DNA of 64,000 bases from Pseudobutyrivibrio sp. 49 (GCF_900100545.1 NZ_FNDP01000003.1:124001-188000); one strand, 5' to 3'; positions 28,334 to 36,830 are shown, counted from the stretch's first letter. The notes: generated by a model not told the origin, from the sequence alone. Numbers and translations: made by a program.

Positions 28334-30901
28334 ATGAACATTATTGACAAGGTATTTGGAACACATTCGGAGCGAGAGCTTAAGAGAATTAAGCCTATCG
28401 TTGATAAGATAGAATCGTATAAGGATGCTATGGGGGCTCTTACAGATGAGGAGCTTCGTGGAAAGACAGTTGAATTTAAAGAGAGACTTGCAAAGGGAGA
28501 GACATTAGACGACATCCTTCCAGAGGCATACGCTACAGTTCGTGAGGCAGGTAAGCGTGCCCTTGGCATGGAGCACTTTAGAGTTCAGCTTATTGGTGGT
28601 ATTATCCTCCATCAGGGTCGTATCGCAGAGATGCGTACTGGTGAAGGTAAGACTCTTGTATCTACACTTCCAGCATATTTAAATGCTTTGGAGGGCAAGG
28701 GTGTTCACATCGTTACTGTAAATGATTACTTGGCAAAGCGTGATGCTGAGTGGATGGGTGAGGTTCACCGTTTCCTTGGTCTTACAGTTGGTGTGGTTTT
28801 AAATGACATGACTAAGGAGGAGCGTCAGGAAGCTTACAATTGTGATATCACATACATCACGAACAACGAGCTTGGTTTCGATTACCTCCGTGACAATATG
28901 TGTGTATATGAGAAGGACTTGGTTCAGAGAGGACTTCATTACTGTATCATCGATGAGGTGGATTCAGTTCTTATCGATGAGGCACGTACACCTCTTATTA
29001 TTTCTGGACAGTCAGGAAAGTCTACAAAGCTTTATGAGCTTTGCGACGTTTTGGCTCGTCAGCTTAAGCGTGGTGAGGATCTTCCAGAATTCTCTAAGAT
29101 GGACGCTATCATGGGCGTTGAGAGAAACGAGACTGGAGATTTCATCGTAGACGAGAAGGATAAGGTAGTTAACCTTACAGCAGAGGGTGTTGCAAAGGTT
29201 GAGCAGTTCTTCCACATTGAGAACCTTGCAGATCCTGAGAATCTTGAGATTCAGCACAACATCATCCTTGCACTTCGTGCTCACAACCTTATGTTTAAGG
29301 ATCAGGATTATGTTGTTTCAGATGGTCAGGTTATGATTGTTGATTCATTCACTGGCCGTATTATGCCAGGTCGTCGTTATTCTGATGGACTTCATCAGGC
29401 TATCGAGGCTAAGGAGCATGTTGAGGTTAAGCGCGAGTCTATGACTCTTGCAAGCATCACATTCCAGAACTTCTTCAACAAGTACGACAAGAAGGCTGGT
29501 ATGACAGGTACAGCTCTTACAGAGGAACAGGAGTTCCGTGATATCTACGGAATGGACGTTGTTGAGGTTCCTACAAACCGTCCTATCCAGCGTATCGATC
29601 ATGATGATGCTGTCTATAAGACAAAGAACGAGAAGTACAAAGCAGTTGTAGAAGAGGTTAAGAAGGCTCATGAAAAGGGTCAGCCTGTTCTTGTTGGTAC
29701 TATCGATATTGATATTTCAGAGCACGTTTCAAAGCTTCTTCGTAGAGAAGGAATCGAGCACAACGTATTAAATGCTAAGTTCCATGAGAAGGAAGCTGAA
29801 ATCGTTGCTGAGGCTGGAAAGCACGGTGCCGTTACCATCGCTACTAACATGGCAGGTCGTGGTACTGATATTAAGCTTGATGAGGATGCTCGTGCAGCAG
29901 GTGGTCTTAAGATTATCGGTACAGAGCGTCATGAATCACGTCGTATTGACAATCAGCTCCGTGGACGTTCAGGTCGTCAGGGAGATGTTGGTGAGTCACA
30001 GTTCTTCATTTCACTTGAAGATGACCTTATGAGACTCTTCGGTTCAGAGAGACTTATCAGCATGTTCAACGCTCTTGGTGTTCCAGAGGGTGAGCAGATT
30101 AAGCATAAGATGCTTTCAGATGCTATCGAGAAAGCACAGAAGAAGATTGAGGAAAATAACTTCTCAGCTCGTAAGAACCTTCTTGATTATGATCAGGTTA
30201 TGAATGAGCAGAGAGAGCTTATTTATGCACAGCGTCATAGAGTACTTATGGGCGAGGATATGCATGACCAGATTCTTGGCATGATTCGCGATAAGGTAGA
30301 CGAGTGTATTGAAAAGACTATTCCAGATGATGTTGAGAAGGAACTTTGGGAGCTTCAGGAGCTTAACCATCTCCTTTGCCCGGTTATTCCAGTTCCTGTT
30401 ATGACACAGCTTTCTATCCAGAACATCAAGAACAAGAAAGAGTTGAAGAACACTCTTACAGATATTGCTCTTAAGATGTATGATGCTAAGGAAAAGGAAT
30501 TCGAGCAGCCAGAGCAGTTTAGAGAGGTTGAGCGAGTTATCTTACTCCGTGTTATCGACCGCAAGTGGATGGAGGAGATCGATGATATGGAGCAGCTTCG
30601 TCAGGGTATCCGTCTTCAGGCTTATGGTAACCGTAACCCAGTTGATGAGTACAAGGCAGCAAGCTACGATATGCTTGATGCAATGAATGCAGCTATCATC
30701 AATGATACACTTACAATGCTTTACAGAATCCGCATCGAGAAGAAGGTAGAGCGTGAGGAAGTAGCTAAGGTTACTGGAACAAACAAGGATGACACAGCAA
30801 CACGTGCACCAAAGAAGCGCGAGGAGAAGAAAGTCTTCCCTAACGATCCATGTCCATGTGGAAGTGGTCTTAAGTACAAACAGTGCTGCGGTAGGCATTA
30901 A
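28334..30901 (+). CDS. secA: Preprotein translocase ATPase SecA
   Basis: The SecA motor, 855 residues, full length. NBD1 has [17 protein letters not shown], the DEVD box [16 protein letters not shown], and the cross-linking domain; NBD2 has [21 protein letters not shown] and [11 protein letters not shown]; the helical wing and scaffold follow. The C-terminus ends in the zinc SecB/lipid-binding motif [15 protein letters not shown]. It pushes preproteins through SecYEG at the membrane. Codon use is strongly biased (many GTT/CTT), consistent with high expression. The start follows TTAGGAG. Confidence 0.97.
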   Translation: MNIIDKVFGTHSERELKRIKPIVDKIESYKDAMGALTDEELRGKTVEFKERLAKGETLDDILPEAYATVREAGKRALGMEHFRVQLIGGIILHQGRIAEMRTGEGKTLVSTLPAYLNALEGKGVHIVTVNDYLAKRDAEWMGEVHRFLGLTVGVVLNDMTKEERQEAYNCDITYITNNELGFDYLRDNMCVYEKDLVQRGLHYCIIDEVDSVLIDEARTPLIISGQSGKSTKLYELCDVLARQLKRGEDLPEFSKMDAIMGVERNETGDFIVDEKDKVVNLTAEGVAKVEQFFHIENLADPENLEIQHNIILALRAHNLMFKDQDYVVSDGQVMIVDSFTGRIMPGRRYSDGLHQAIEAKEHVEVKRESMTLASITFQNFFNKYDKKAGMTGTALTEEQEFRDIYGMDVVEVPTNRPIQRIDHDDAVYKTKNEKYKAVVEEVKKAHEKGQPVLVGTIDIDISEHVSKLLRREGIEHNVLNAKFHEKEAEIVAEAGKHGAVTIATNMAGRGTDIKLDEDARAAGGLKIIGTERHESRRIDNQLRGRSGRQGDVGESQFFISLEDDLMRLFGSERLISMFNALGVPEGEQIKHKMLSDAIEKAQKKIEENNFSARKNLLDYDQVMNEQRELIYAQRHRVLMGEDMHDQILGMIRDKVDECIEKTIPDDVEKELWELQELNHLLCPVIPVPVMTQLSIQNIKNKKELKNTLTDIALKMYDAKEKEFEQPEQFREVERVILLRVIDRKWMEEIDDMEQLRQGIRLQAYGNRNPVDEYKAASYDMLDAMNAAIINDTLTMLYRIRIEKKVEREEVAKVTGTNKDDTATRAPKKREEKKVFPNDPCPCGSGLKYKQCCGRH

Positions 30902-30902
30902 T

Positions 30903-30927
30903 AAAATCAAAACTTGATTTTGATTTT
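30903..30927 (+). terminator. Weak A/T hairpin with T run after secA
   Basis: AAAATCAA / TTGATTTT with loop AAC, then GATTTTTT, directly after the secA stop. The stem is AT-only, so termination may be partial. Confidence 0.4.
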
Positions 30928-30937
30928 TTAATGCTAC

Positions 30938-30978
30938 GACGCAGCCCATCGCCGAAGGCGATATAAAATGGCTGCGTC
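30938..30978 (+). other. Two-tier hairpin between secA and the methyltransferase gene
   Basis: An outer 9-bp stem GACGCAGCC / GGCTGCGTC encloses an inner 6-bp stem ATCGCC-GAA-GGCGAT. It has no T run after it. It could be an mRNA-stability or processing element. Confidence 0.55.
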
Positions 30979-31019
30979 TTCCCGCTAGCAAGCCAAAAAC
31001 TAAATTACTAATTATTAGA

Positions 31020-31049
31020 GACCTCATACAACGTATGAGGTCCTTTTTT
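31020..31049 (+). terminator. Intrinsic terminator just before the methyltransferase gene
   Basis: A perfect 10-bp stem GACCTCATAC / GTATGAGGTC with loop AAC, then CTTTTTT. Only 11 nt separate the T run from the next start codon, so it may end secA transcription or act as a leader attenuator for the next gene. Confidence 0.85.
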
Positions 31050-31060
31050 AAGGAGAGCCA

Positions 31061-31855
31061 ATGACTAACTTAGAAGAATACTACAACAAATTCAACGAAG
31101 ACAAACGCTTAAACAGTCGCCATGGAATCATGGAATATACTGTGACCATGAAATATGTCCACAAGTACTTAGATATACTTGCCGAGGAAACTGGCAAGTC
31201 TAAGTCTGAAATCCAGATTCTCGATATTGGTGCTGCCACAGGAGGTTATAGTATTCCTCTCTGGGAAGAAGGCTATGATGTTACAGCAGTAGAACTTGTA
31301 AAACACAACCTTGGTATGCTCAAGGCAAAGGGCACAGGTGTAAAAGCTTTTCAGGGAAATGCAGTGAAGCTTAAAAGATTTGAAGAAAACAGTTTTGACT
31401 TCACATTACTTTTTGGACCTATGTATCACCTCAAGACCCGCGAAGAGCAGCTGAAAGCTTTATCAGAAGCAAAAAGAGTTACCCGTCCAGGTGGATATAT
31501 TTTAGTCGCATATGTCATGAATGAATACGCATTCCTTACATACGGAATTAAGGAAGGTCATGTCTTAGAAAACATTGCAGATGGAAAGCTTGATGAAACC
31601 TTTCATGTGCGCCCCGCTGAAGATGACCTTTACATGTTTATGAGAACAGAAGATATAGAGAGTCTTAATGCAGAAGCAGGCTTGGAGCGCATGCAGATTA
31701 TCTCCCCAGATGGCCCAGCAAATCACATGCGCCGCGAAGTCAACGCCCTTACAGAAGAACAGTTCCAACAGTTCATTAATTACCAGATGTCAGTCTGTGA
31801 AAGAGCTGATTTACTAGGAGCTTCTGCACATACTGTAGATATATTAAAAAAGTAA
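31061..31855 (+). CDS. Class I SAM-dependent methyltransferase
   Basis: A 264-residue methyltransferase with motif I ILDIGAATGGYSIPL near residue 50, an acidic loop end VTAVELVKHNL, DFTLLFGPMYHLKTREEQ (motif IV) and TRPGGYILVAYVMNEYA. The fold is the Rossmann-like type seen in small-molecule methyltransferases. The substrate cannot be told from sequence. AAGGAG is 6 nt before the start, directly after a terminator hairpin, which leaves little room for a separate promoter. Downstream lies the gene-free hairpin array region. Confidence 0.85.
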   Translation: MTNLEEYYNKFNEDKRLNSRHGIMEYTVTMKYVHKYLDILAEETGKSKSEIQILDIGAATGGYSIPLWEEGYDVTAVELVKHNLGMLKAKGTGVKAFQGNAVKLKRFEENSFDFTLLFGPMYHLKTREEQLKALSEAKRVTRPGGYILVAYVMNEYAFLTYGIKEGHVLENIADGKLDETFHVRPAEDDLYMFMRTEDIESLNAEAGLERMQIISPDGPANHMRREVNALTEEQFQQFINYQMSVCERADLLGASAHTVDILKK

Positions 31856-31869
31856 AGTAGGTTGCAAAA

Positions 31870-31912
31870 GGCAGTGCTATTTACGCATAACAAAATGGCA
31901 CTGCTCATTTTG
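31870..31912 (+). repeat. Hairpin after the methyltransferase gene, related to the downstream array
   Basis: GCAGTGC (31871-31877) and GCACTGC (31898-31904) can pair across a 20-nt loop, followed by a T-rich tail ATTTTGTT. The arms match those of the array that follows but are in the reverse order. It may be the methyltransferase terminator or a boundary element of the array. Confidence 0.5.
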
Positions 31913-31959
31913 TTGGTCTATATGATGTTTGAGTAGTATATATAACTCGAAAGTAGTCC

Positions 31960-32290
31960 AAGTACTGCTCAGAAATTGTTTATTTAATCGTGCTTGGCAG
32001 TTTAAGAATATAAATAATTCATAAGCACTGCTGTTTTGGCAGTGCAATGTTGGGAATGTATAAAAGTACTGCTTTTGAAGCAGTATTATAAAGGTGCTGT
32101 AGTAATTCTACTGCCTACATGGCAGTATGAGATAAGGATAGGTTAAAAAAGTACTGCTTGTTTGTAAATTAGAAAAAAGGAATTGGCTCAAAATACTGTT
32201 TTGAGGGCAGTGCAGAAAGATGAGAGTATGCATTACACTGCTATATTGGCAGTGAAAAAAATAGAAAGAATTATAGCACTGCTTTTTTAA
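31960..32290 (+). repeat. Degenerate tandem hairpin array, 41-43 nt period
   Basis: This gene-free stretch carries eight copies of a YACTGCT-like arm, starting at 31963, 32026, 32067, 32109, 32152, 32194, 32236 and 32277 (intervals 63, 41, 42, 43, 42, 42, 41). In five units (32026, 32067, 32109, 32194, 32236) the arm pairs with GGCAGTR-like sequence to give a 7-bp stem with a loop of exactly 5 nt. Pairs vary with compensation: the outer pair is C-G or T-A, the inner pair T-A, C-G or T-G. Between hairpins lie ~23-nt purine-rich linkers that differ in sequence. Units 32152 and 32277 keep only the left arm. The array runs up to the promoter of the nuclease-like gene. Its function is unknown. Confidence 0.8.
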
Positions 32291-32315
32291 GAGAAATTGA
32301 GAAGAAAAGTATAAT
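32287..32315 (+). promoter_or_regulatory. Possible promoter of the nuclease-like gene at the array end
   Basis: TTAAGA, 17-nt spacer, TATAAT. It begins a few bases after the last array arm, so the array lies upstream of, and could control, this promoter; or a longer transcript from further up could include the array. Confidence 0.5.
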
Positions 32316-32352
32316 GGAGGGGATAAATTAAGGTGACAAGAGAGGAGGAATA

Positions 32353-33162
32353 ATGATACAGGATTCGAGAGCAATAATAGAGAATCTGTCATATATAAAT
32401 GAGTTAGTAGAGAAATCCAACATAAACCTGAGAAAATATAAGGGATTGGAAAATATACATGTGCAATCATGTTATAGCAATGGACGTGAGCAGTTATATA
32501 AATATGATTCTGACACAGGGAAAAAGAAGTATATTAAAAGAGATGAGATATCTGGTTATGCAAATATAATACAGCGAGATTATGAAGCTGTTGTAAATAA
32601 AAAGCTTATTTCTATGCAAAAAATACTTTCCAGAGTTATCAAGGAGCTTCCAAAAACAGAACTTATAGAAATAATGTCTATTTATGATAAACAACCTGCG
32701 AGTAAAAGAAACCTGATTGTTCCAATGATTGAGAGTAATGAAGAATATATAGCAAGGTGGCTAGAGGAACATAGCGGAGGGAAGAATTCATATCCTATAG
32801 ATAATGGAGTTTATACTGCGAAAGGTGAGTACGTAAGGTCAAAATCAGAAAAGATTCTTGCAGATTTGTTCGAAAAATATAGCATTCCATATTGCTATGA
32901 GCCAAGTTTTCGACTCAATAATGGAAATGTAGTATATCCAGATTTTGTTATATTAAATGTTAGGTTGCGAAAGACTATATATTGGGAACATTTGGGATTA
33001 ATAGATAGAGAAGATTATGCAAATAGAAATTTCAAGAAGCTGGATGACTATGATATGAGCGGATTGGAATTGGGTGATAATCTCATAATAACAATGGAAT
33101 CAGATGCTAGAGGATTTGATTCCAGAAGATTTGAAAGAAAAATAAAAAAGTATTGTTTATAA
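32353..33162 (+). CDS. PD-(D/E)XK nuclease-like protein of unknown role
   Basis: A 269-residue protein with no signal peptide. The N-terminal half is helical and basic, with a short CYSNGREQLYKYDSDTGKK hairpin. The C-terminal half looks like a PD-(D/E)XK nuclease core: VRSKSEKILADLFEKYSI (Glu of the first helix), VVYPDFVI (catalytic Asp), and IYWEHLGLIDREDY (E-x-K-like position taken by EHLG), then NLIITMESD. I recall many uncharacterised Clostridia proteins with the VRSKSE...YPDF...YWEH pattern; no activity is known to me. A strong GAGGAGG precedes the start. It lies directly downstream of the hairpin array, upstream of an exporter leader. Low G+C suggests an accessory origin. Confidence 0.6.
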   Translation: MIQDSRAIIENLSYINELVEKSNINLRKYKGLENIHVQSCYSNGREQLYKYDSDTGKKKYIKRDEISGYANIIQRDYEAVVNKKLISMQKILSRVIKELPKTELIEIMSIYDKQPASKRNLIVPMIESNEEYIARWLEEHSGGKNSYPIDNGVYTAKGEYVRSKSEKILADLFEKYSIPYCYEPSFRLNNGNVVYPDFVILNVRLRKTIYWEHLGLIDREDYANRNFKKLDDYDMSGLELGDNLIITMESDARGFDSRRFERKIKKYCL

Positions 33163-33326
33163 GTGGTGAAAAATTTGAATGCAATATTAAAATTGCAATC
33201 TTTAGGCAAGATGTACAAAAACTAAACGCCGAAATTGTATAATTTATACACTAAGTCAGTAGAATTATCTGAAAATCGTGCTATCCTATAGGCAGATAAG
33301 AAAAGAGTTTATAGGAGGTTTTTATT

Positions 33327-33413
33327 ATGAACATTTTCAGAGAGTTATTTGATAGCGAAAACGGAACAGTGATGACATTCATTGATTATTTAAAGAGCGG
33401 TTACATCGACTAA
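33327..33413 (+). CDS. 28-residue leader-like ORF 1
   Basis: A small ORF (MNIFRELFDSENGTVMTF and onward) behind a strong TAGGAGG with 7-9 nt spacing. Its last codons and stop lie inside an intrinsic terminator (33398-33432). A TATAAT with a poor -35 is at 33238-33243. It may be a leader peptide or a tiny protein; I do not recognise it. Confidence 0.55.
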   Translation: MNIFRELFDSENGTVMTFIDYLKSGYID

Positions 33414-33432
33414 GTCGAGTAACCGTTTTTTA
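33398..33432 (+). terminator. Terminator overlapping the end of leader ORF 1
   Basis: CGGTTAC / GTAACCG outer stem and TCGAC-TAA-GTCGA inner stem, followed by T7. The ORF 1 stop codon is the loop, so a ribosome finishing ORF 1 would block hairpin folding. Confidence 0.85.
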
Positions 33433-33465
33433 TTACACTAAAGTAAAATCTACAATTATTTTATG

Positions 33466-33494
33466 TTGACGCATAAAAATCAGTATGCTATTAT
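33466..33494 (+). promoter_or_regulatory. Promoter of the MFS leader transcript
   Basis: TTGACG, 17-nt spacer, TATTAT, a strong match. It would start a leader of about 220 nt that carries leader ORF 2 and the terminator before the MFS gene. Confidence 0.7.
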
Positions 33495-33532
33495 TTTACG
33501 CAGATTAAATAAAAAGAAAGGAGGACGCACTA

Positions 33533-33613
33533 ATGAGCATTTTAAATTTTGGAAATGCAAAAAAATTGAACACTTGTTACTTTAAGATTGGTGCGCTCTC
33601 TTTGTGTGAATAG
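33533..33613 (+). CDS. 26-residue leader peptide ORF 2 upstream of the MFS exporter
   Basis: A small ORF (MSILNFGNAKKLNTCYFKIG, ending LSLCE) with AAAGGAGG 8 nt before the ATG. Codons 15-18 (TGT TAC TTT AAG) overlap the left arm of an antiterminator, so ribosome position on this ORF can decide transcription of the MFS gene. The design resembles leader peptides of inducible antibiotic resistance genes. The peptide itself is not recognised. Confidence 0.7.
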   Translation: MSILNFGNAKKLNTCYFKIGALSLCE

Positions 33614-33659
33614 AAGCGTATAGCATTATCGTATTTACGAATCCAACCCCTTGAAGTAA
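33577..33659 (+). promoter_or_regulatory. Antiterminator pairing in the MFS leader
   Basis: TTACTTTAAG (33577-33586) inside leader ORF 2 can pair with CTTGAAGTAA (33650-33659): 10 bp with one G-U. The second element includes part of the left arm of the terminator at 33647-33674, so the two folds exclude each other. Confidence 0.6.
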
Positions 33660-33682
33660 TTATTCTTCAAGGGGATTTTTTT
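33647..33682 (+). terminator. Intrinsic terminator (attenuator) before the MFS gene
   Basis: A perfect 10-bp stem CCCCTTGAAG / CTTCAAGGGG with an 8-nt loop is followed by A and T7, 40 nt before the MFS start. Confidence 0.93.
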
Positions 33683-33721
33683 GTTTACACAAAGGGACGC
33701 ATGGCTTACGTAGGAGGACTT

Positions 33722-34999
33722 ATGACGGATTGTACTATTACAAATCAAATTGGTGAGAATAATAAATTGTGGACCAGAGATTTTACAATCATAACAATTG
33801 GTAGTGTGGTTTCAATGTTAGGGAATGCTTTGGTTGGATTTGCAATGAGTCTAATGGTACTGGACTACACAAATTCACCGATGCTCTATGCAATATATAT
33901 CTTTTTATATACATTGCCACAGCTTGTTATGCCGATTGTTTCGGGTGCGATTTTAGATAGATTCTCGCGAAAGAAAATGATATATATGTTGGATTTTCTC
34001 AGCGCAACTATATATTTGTTAATGGGAATTCTTATCGGAATGGGAATGTTTAATTTCGTAGTATTTGCGGGAGTAACATTTTTGCTTGGTTCTATAGAAA
34101 GCTCTTATATGGTTGCATATGATAGCTTTTATCCGCTTCTTATTAGTGAGGGATGTTATCAGAAGGCTTATTCAATATCAAGTATGCTTGAGACCATGGC
34201 AATGTTTATGGTTCCGGTGGCAACATTTGTCTATAACCTGATTGGAATAGCCCCTCTTATGATGTTAAACGCAGCTACATTCTTTGTAGCAGCTGTTTTT
34301 GAAACTCAGATAAGCCACAAGGAAGAATACATTGATAAGCAAAAAGAAAGTATAAAGGGTGAAGACATATCACATACGAAGCGAATGCTTATGGATGTTA
34401 GGGAAGGCTTCCAGTATCTTCATGAAGAAAAAGGATTACGAGCAGTTGCTCTATATTTCTTCTTTAGCTGTTTGGCAGGAGGTGCAATGACTGTTATGTG
34501 CTTGCCATATTATAAGGGTAACTTCGAAAATGGAGAATACATATACATAATGGTTATCGGAATGAGTTTTGTTGGTAGAGCAATAGGTGGAGGTCTTCAT
34601 TATAGATTTAAGCTTCCAACAAAATATAAATATGTTATAGCACTTTGTGTATACTTATTTATAGGACTTGCTGAAGGAACATTTATGTTTTTACCTATAA
34701 ATTTAGCAATGTTTTTCAGCTTCTTCACAGGAATTGGAGGAGTTACAAGTTACACTATTAGAATATCATCCACACAGAATTATGTACCAGATGAGAAGAA
34801 GGGCCGATTTAATGGCGCATTACTGTTGTTGATGACATCGGGTTCTTTGATTGCACAGTTGCTATCAGGAATAATGTCAAAATGGGTTGAAGCTAGAATA
34901 GTGGTATTAATCTTCAACTTAATAGCAGTTGCAGCAGCGATTATTATCATAGGCGGAAACAGAAAAGCGGTAGCAGAAATTTACAATACAGACAACTAA
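33722..34999 (+). CDS. Mef-like MFS efflux transporter
   Basis: A major facilitator of about 425 residues with 12 hydrophobic segments. The N-terminus (LWTRDFTIITIGSVVSMLGN, then PQLVMPIVSGAILDRFSRKKM) is typical of the MFS_3 / macrolide-efflux type, with the motif A-like GAILDRFSRKK between helices 2 and 3. It likely exports a drug or metabolite. The start ATG 33722 follows TAGGAGG but with only 4 nt spacing; the ATG at 33701 in the same frame is the alternative. The leader with two small ORFs and two terminators suggests inducible expression. Confidence 0.85.
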   Translation: MTDCTITNQIGENNKLWTRDFTIITIGSVVSMLGNALVGFAMSLMVLDYTNSPMLYAIYIFLYTLPQLVMPIVSGAILDRFSRKKMIYMLDFLSATIYLLMGILIGMGMFNFVVFAGVTFLLGSIESSYMVAYDSFYPLLISEGCYQKAYSISSMLETMAMFMVPVATFVYNLIGIAPLMMLNAATFFVAAVFETQISHKEEYIDKQKESIKGEDISHTKRMLMDVREGFQYLHEEKGLRAVALYFFFSCLAGGAMTVMCLPYYKGNFENGEYIYIMVIGMSFVGRAIGGGLHYRFKLPTKYKYVIALCVYLFIGLAEGTFMFLPINLAMFFSFFTGIGGVTSYTIRISSTQNYVPDEKKGRFNGALLLLMTSGSLIAQLLSGIMSKWVEARIVVLIFNLIAVAAAIIIIGGNRKAVAEIYNTDN

Positions 35000-35026
35000 A
35001 ATATATAGAGAATAAGGAGAAGAAAA

Positions 35027-36826
35027 ATGGCAGAGACATTAAAGAAAAGAAGCGAAGTTCCAGTTGAATTAACATGGGATACATCAAGGCTATTTAAGTC
35101 ATCAGAGGAGCTTATGTCAGGGCTTGAGGATTTCAAGAAACTCACAGCTGACATGGTATCAAATTACAAAGGTAAGCTTACAGATGCAAAGGCAATCAAT
35201 GAATGTCTGGATAAGCTCAATCAGTGGAATGTTATGGCAGACCACTTATATAACTATGTAGAGTTAAATGTATCTGTAGACTACACAAACGCAGAAGCTC
35301 AGAAGGAGCAGGCAATTGTTATGAGCGAGTTTTCAAAGGCTCTTAGCACAGTATCTTTTGTAGATAGTGAGCTGGCAGAGGCTCCAAAGGAGTTAATTGA
35401 GGAGGCTATCAAAACAGCCACAGTTGGAAAGCATTATTTAGAGGATGTTGAGCGTCAGCGTCCACATCGTCTTACACCTGAAACAGAGGCAGCACTTGCT
35501 GCACTTCGTGAGACAGTGCAGGCTCCATACACAATCTACGAGACAAGCAAGCTTGCAGACATCCAGTTCCCTGATTTTGAGGTGAATGGTGAAAAGCATC
35601 CACTTGGATATTCATTATTCGAGGATAACTACGAGTATGAAAGAAATACAGAGGTTCGTAGAGCAGCCTTCGATGCATTCTCAAAGAAGATTCGCGAGTA
35701 CATGTACACAACTGCAACAGTATACGGCAGCCATGTTCGTACAGAGAAGACTATTTCTGAATTACGTAGATACGATAGTGTTTTAGATTATCTTCTTTTT
35801 GAGCAGAAGGTAACACGAGAAATGTATGACCGTCAGATTGACCTTATCATGGAGAAGCTTGCACCTCACATGAGAAAATATGCAAGACTTTTAAAAGAGG
35901 CTAATGGTCTTGATAAGATGACATATGCTGATTTAAAGATTGCTTTAGATCCTGATTATGACCCACAGGTTACTATCGAGAAGTCAAAGGAATACATCAT
36001 AGATGGTCTTTCAATCATGGGTCCTGAGTATAAGGAAATGCTTGAGACAGCATATAAGGAGAGATGGGTTGACTTTGCCCAGAACATCGGTAAATCAACA
36101 GGTGGTTTCTGCGCAAGCCCATATCAAAAGGGTTCATACATCCTTCTTTCTTGGAACGACAGAATGAGTGATGTATTCACACTTGCTCATGAGCTTGGTC
36201 ATGCAGGACATTTTGCAGCCTGCGGCAAGGCCCAGAGTGCACTTGATGTAGAGGTTTCAAACTATGTTGTTGAGGCGCCTTCTACTATCAATGAGCTCCT
36301 TATGGCAGAGTACCTTAAGGAAAAGAGTGGCGATGACAAGCGCTTCCGCAGATGGGTTCTTTCAGCTCAGATTTCAAATACTTACTATCACAACTTTGTT
36401 ACTCATCTTCTTGAGGCTGCTTATCAGCGTGAGGTTTATAAGCTGGTTGATAAGGGTGAAGCAGTGCCAGCTGAGACATTAAATGAAATCTATAAAAACG
36501 TCCTTAAAAAGTTCTGGGGCGACGAAGTAGAGCTCACTGAGGGCTGTGAGCTTACATGGATGAGACAGCCACATTATTATATGGGCTTGTATTCTTACAG
36601 CTATAGTGCTAGTCTTACTATCGCGACACAGGTTATGAAGAGAATCCGCAAGGAGGGTCAGCCTGCAGTCGAAGATTGGAAGAAGACACTTGCAGCAGGA
36701 GGCACAGTTACACCAGTAGAGTTTGCAAAGATGGCTGGTGTTGACGTGACAACAGATGCAGCGCTTCTTGATACAATCGATTACATCGGAAGTATTATCG
36801 ATGAAATTGAACAGATAGGAGTATAA
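35027..36826 (+). CDS. pepF: Oligoendopeptidase F
   Basis: A cytosolic M3B zinc peptidase of 599 residues. The zinc motif HELGH (FTLAHELGHAGHF) lies near residue 390, and the downstream Glu ligand in EAPSTINELLMAEY completes the site. It degrades oligopeptides of roughly 7-17 residues. The C-terminal YYMGLYSYSYSASLTIA substrate loop is conserved. AAGGAG precedes the ATG. The queT gene follows 4 nt later, suggesting one transcript. Confidence 0.95.
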   Translation: MAETLKKRSEVPVELTWDTSRLFKSSEELMSGLEDFKKLTADMVSNYKGKLTDAKAINECLDKLNQWNVMADHLYNYVELNVSVDYTNAEAQKEQAIVMSEFSKALSTVSFVDSELAEAPKELIEEAIKTATVGKHYLEDVERQRPHRLTPETEAALAALRETVQAPYTIYETSKLADIQFPDFEVNGEKHPLGYSLFEDNYEYERNTEVRRAAFDAFSKKIREYMYTTATVYGSHVRTEKTISELRRYDSVLDYLLFEQKVTREMYDRQIDLIMEKLAPHMRKYARLLKEANGLDKMTYADLKIALDPDYDPQVTIEKSKEYIIDGLSIMGPEYKEMLETAYKERWVDFAQNIGKSTGGFCASPYQKGSYILLSWNDRMSDVFTLAHELGHAGHFAACGKAQSALDVEVSNYVVEAPSTINELLMAEYLKEKSGDDKRFRRWVLSAQISNTYYHNFVTHLLEAAYQREVYKLVDKGEAVPAETLNEIYKNVLKKFWGDEVELTEGCELTWMRQPHYYMGLYSYSYSASLTIATQVMKRIRKEGQPAVEDWKKTLAAGGTVTPVEFAKMAGVDVTTDAALLDTIDYIGSIIDEIEQIGV

Positions 36827-36830
36827 GAAA

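Noticed and set aside
30542-31027. Antisense ORF of 161 codons over the secA end
   Set aside because: It is a shadow of the strongly biased secA codons, has no ribosome site, and its protein is not recognisable.
31960-32290. CRISPR array
   Set aside because: The repeats are degenerate and only ~19 nt, spacing varies by 1-2 nt, linkers are purine-rich rather than random, and no cas gene is in the window.
32353-33162. ToxN-type type III toxin
   Set aside because: The protein is longer and shows a PD-(D/E)XK-like pattern rather than the ToxN fold signature, so only the layout is similar.
36827-36830. preQ1 riboswitch before queT
   Set aside because: Only 4 nt separate pepF from queT, so there is no room for an aptamer outside the coding region.
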